Shown here: positions 31,626-33,939 of the stretch, piece after piece
How the letters are laid out: every line of letters begins with the position of its first letter
Position numbering within the stretch: position 1 is the stretch's first letter
Assembly: GCA_937868185.1 (NCBI GenBank)
Contig: CALMMG010000144.1
Coordinates: 1 to 33,939, forward strand
Direction: 5' to 3'
Length of the DNA: 33,939 bases
Source: an uncultured Pseudomonadota bacterium
Lineage (GTDB): Bacteria > Desulfobacterota > Desulfobulbia > Desulfobulbales > Desulfurivibrionaceae
Made by a program: the position numbers and the translations under genes
Notes under the pieces: generated by a model
Databases searched by the model: none
What the model saw: only the letters and a program-made list of their open reading frames with translations
What the model was told of the DNA's origin: nothing

Positions 31626-33939
31626 CGTCCACCGCCGACTCGGGATACCGCCTTGCCCCACAAAGGACACTGCCCGCCAATACATTCCCGGTTAGCGGAA
31701 AATTGCTGGCAGAAAAAATCCGCCTCGGCCAGAAGGGAGATCGGCAGAAGACGATTGGAAAGCAGCGCCGCTTCGCGGAGGGCCGTGACCGTTTCCCGCT
31801 GACAGCAACGCGCCCCTTGCGTCAGCGCGATCTCGCCCAACACCCGGGAGGTGATCTCCTGCACCTGCTGGCGGGGTTTGGGAGTAAGGGGCGTGGCCTC
31901 AAGCAGAACACTGAAGGCAATGCCCACCCCGGCTGCGGCCCCGCAATTCCCCCAAAACCCACAAACCCCGCCGGGCACCTTGCTGCCCCGCTCAATTCCG
32001 GTGAGAATGGCTTCCCGGCTGATCTTGCCGCCCAGGTTCCGATAGGTGGCCAGGATGATGCCCGGCACCATGGCATGGTGTTCCGGACCATGCAGGGGAA
32101 TGGCTGGGTGGCGACGGATTGTCTCCAGAAGGACCAGCATGTCCTGTTCTTTGGTGTCGGCGCAGAGCAAGCGAATGGCAGAAAGGCCGTCCTGCTGGTG
32201 GCAACCATCGCAGATATAATGACCATCAACACAGACCGCGTTGGTTTTCTTGACCCCGCCGCAATAGTGGCAGGGCATCTCCCGCTCATGGGCGAGATAG
32301 CCGATCTCCTTGCCGCACACCATGCAGCCTGAAGGATGCCGGGCGACAACCGGCTTGGCCAGGGTGGGCAGAGCAACAATCTTGCCCGCCGCGCGCTCTT
32401 CCTGCCCGCCGGTACAACAGCCACTGCTCTGGAGCAAGGGGGTGGCGATCGGAGAGGCGCAGCAACTATTCTCCAGCGTCAGGTTGGCCACCGCTCCCTG
32501 CCCATCCAGGACAAACAGAGACTCGGCCAAGCTTTCCGCCTCGCTTAAATCCACGCTCGCACGCTGGCCTTTAAGGAGCATCGTCCCGCTTTCCGTCCAC
32601 ACTGCGGCAAACGGCCCCCGATAGACGACCTCCACCTGGAGCGTCTCTTTCGGCTTATAGGCCCGGAAGGTGAGGGAATAGAACTGAGTGTCGCCTTCGG
32701 TCCGGTAGGGGAACCGTTTAATCAGGCTGGCCCCGGCAAAACCGGCACCCCGGAGCATAGCCAGCAGAGCCTCCTGCTGCATTGCCCCGCCCAGGCATTC
32801 CCCCCGGAACTGCTCGTTATTTTTGATAGCCACCGGAATCGAGTCATCGGTGACAATATCGGACACCACCAGTCGGCCGCCAGGTTTTAAGATCCGGAAG
32901 ATCTCATGCAGGGTTTGCCGCTTGTCCGGACTCAGATTGATCACACAGTTGGAGATCACCACGCTGGCTGTGGAATCAGGAAGGGGGATGTCTTCAAGAA
33001 ACCCCTTCCTGAACTCCACATTGTCATAACCCAACCGGCTGGCCACCGTTGCCTTGGCTACCTCGGCCAGGTGAAGCATCTCCTCGGTCATGTCGATGCC
33101 GATCACCCGACCGGTTGACCCCACCCGGGCTGCGGCCATGAAGCACTCGACGCCGCTGCCGCTGCCCAGATCCACCAGGACCTCGCCGGGTTGCGGCTCG
33201 GCATCCTTTACCGGACTCCCGCAGCCATAGGATTTCTTCCGAGAATCCGCCGGGATAAAATTGGCCAACGCCTGGTCCGGGGCAAAGGGATTGACGATCT
33301 CCTCATTGGCCATGAGAGCAGCCCGGCCATAGAACTCCCGCACCGTGGAGTGTCCCTGGTCATGGGACAGAGAGATCACACAGTTGCAATGGGTAAGCGC
33401 CACCTCCTGGCCTCCATCCGGGCAATCGTGACGCACCTCACCCATCCGCAGCAGAAACTCGCCCTTTGCCCGAACAGGGTACTGACGGGCCTGCCGGCGG
33501 ATCAGCCAAAGAGCCAGACCGTTGTACAGCTCCACATAGGGGTCGTGCCCGAGGAAATCGCCGCCGGCCAGATAGCTGTGGTCCAGATCGCCACCGCCCA
33601 CCAGAAACCGCAGGGGGTTGGTCCGGTAGGCCTCGCTTTCAGTAAGGGTTGCCTTGCGAATCTTTTCCAGCACCTGGCTCTGGTGCCAGACCTTTTTCAA
33701 TCCCTCCGCCAGAGGTCCGCAGGCCAACTCCGCAATCCCGACCAAGGCAGGGGAGGGGTAGATCACCCCGTCCGGCCCCACGGCCAGCGACTCCCATCCT
33801 GTGTTGGACAGGTCGTGCCGGGTGCCAGGGGTGCTGAACACCTGACTGCGCAAGGTCTCCACATTATCGATGCGCACCCCGCAGCTTTCGGCCATCTCCT
33901 GGGCCCGGATCAACTCAGGGAGAATCACGACCGGGGCGA
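31622..33939 (-). CDS. SPASM-like/ArsM-like methyltransferase/DUF5714 fusion (5' end outside window)
   Basis: The frame is open to the window edge; the first possible start inside is GTG 33928, but the sequence before it continues (APV-VILPEL), so the gene most likely begins beyond the window. Numbering from 33928: residues 1-110 resemble the end of a radical SAM protein with a SPASM-like block ([19 protein letters not shown]) but without its cysteines; residues 150-215 are unassigned ([16 protein letters not shown]); 230-425 form an SAM methyltransferase close to ArsM ([28 protein letters not shown]); 425-530 are a linker with CC pairs; 535-758 are DUF5714, with CxxC pairs and [15 protein letters not shown]. 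The substrate is unknown. It is coupled to the TVP38-type gene. Confidence 0.8.
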   Translation of the reverse strand, partial: APVVILPELIRAQEMAESCGVRIDNVETLRSQVFSTPGTRHDLSNTGWESLAVGPDGVIYPSPALVGIAELACGPLAEGLKKVWHQSQVLEKIRKATLTESEAYRTNPLRFLVGGGDLDHSYLAGGDFLGHDPYVELYNGLALWLIRRQARQYPVRAKGEFLLRMGEVRHDCPDGGQEVALTHCNCVISLSHDQGHSTVREFYGRAALMANEEIVNPFAPDQALANFIPADSRKKSYGCGSPVKDAEPQPGEVLVDLGSGSGVECFMAAARVGSTGRVIGIDMTEEMLHLAEVAKATVASRLGYDNVEFRKGFLEDIPLPDSTASVVISNCVINLSPDKRQTLHEIFRILKPGGRLVVSDIVTDDSIPVAIKNNEQFRGECLGGAMQQEALLAMLRGAGFAGASLIKRFPYRTEGDTQFYSLTFRAYKPKETLQVEVVYRGPFAAVWTESGTMLLKGQRASVDLSEAESLAESLFVLDGQGAVANLTLENSCCASPIATPLLQSSGCCTGGQEERAAGKIVALPTLAKPVVARHPSGCMVCGKEIGYLAHEREMPCHYCGGVKKTNAVCVDGHYICDGCHQQDGLSAIRLLCADTKEQDMLVLLETIRRHPAIPLHGPEHHAMVPGIILATYRNLGGKISREAILTGIERGSKVPGGVCGFWGNCGAAAGVGIAFSVLLEATPLTPKPRQQVQEITSRVLGEIALTQGARCCQRETVTALREAALLSNRLLPISLLAEADFFCQQFSANRECIGGQCPLWGKAVSRVGGGR

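Overview
The window looks like chromosomal DNA of a sulfate-reducing or sulfur-disproportionating deltaproteobacterium, most likely of the Desulfobulbales. The main support is a complete dsrMKJOP operon, the membrane electron-transfer complex of dissimilatory sulfur metabolism. The rpsA-sppA-ihf order, the c-type cytochrome genes and the moderately high GC content agree with this. The genus cannot be named from the sequence alone. No prophage, insertion sequence, integrase or CRISPR array was seen. This is mostly core genome with some unusual fusions and signalling genes.

Layout, left to right. (1) 1-1249, plus strand: the 3' part of a metallo-beta-lactamase-fold hydrolase, then a small unrecognised protein. 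(2) 1291-7086, plus: an RsbRD_N-type sensor-like protein followed by dsrM, dsrK, dsrJ, dsrO and dsrP, with a promoter/palindrome in front and a clear terminator behind. (3) 7179-9593, plus: a CysM-type cysteine synthase fused to a full-length cysteinyl-tRNA synthetase whose two ATP-site signatures are degenerate; then tRNA-Arg(TCT). (4) 14376-9773, minus: a three-gene signalling cluster (GAF histidine kinase, receiver-TPR protein, TPR membrane protein with a zinc-knuckle motif). (5) 17586-14492, minus: guaB-guaA, for GMP synthesis. (6) 18700-17771, minus: a Ppx/GppA family protein, divergent from a YciO-type protein (plus). (7) 22485-19444, minus: rpsA, sppA and an IHF-beta-like gene. (8) 24720-22780, minus: a tightly packed HAD phosphatase, NUDIX hydrolase and receiver-GGDEF operon. 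(9) 25075-29555, plus: a nitronate monooxygenase family protein, a PcnB-type poly(A) polymerase, bioB and bioF. (10) 29907-29659, minus: a small Ala/Pro-rich lipoprotein. (11) 33939-30096, minus: a large fusion (SPASM-like region, ArsM-like methyltransferase, DUF5714), cut by the window edge, translationally coupled to a TVP38-type membrane protein and followed by mutM.

How it fits together: DsrMKJOP links the periplasmic and quinone pools to cytoplasmic sulfite reduction, whose product is sulfide. The adjacent CysM-CysRS fusion would use sulfide to make cysteine and possibly load it onto tRNA, so sulfur reduction and sulfur assimilation sit side by side. The most novel items are the SPASM/ArsM-like/DUF5714 fusion operon, the CysM-CysRS fusion with altered HIGH and KMSKS signatures, the retroviral-type CCHC knuckle in a bacterial TPR membrane protein, and a family of 60-80 bp palindromic intergenic repeats found three times between 20.6 and 25.1 kb.
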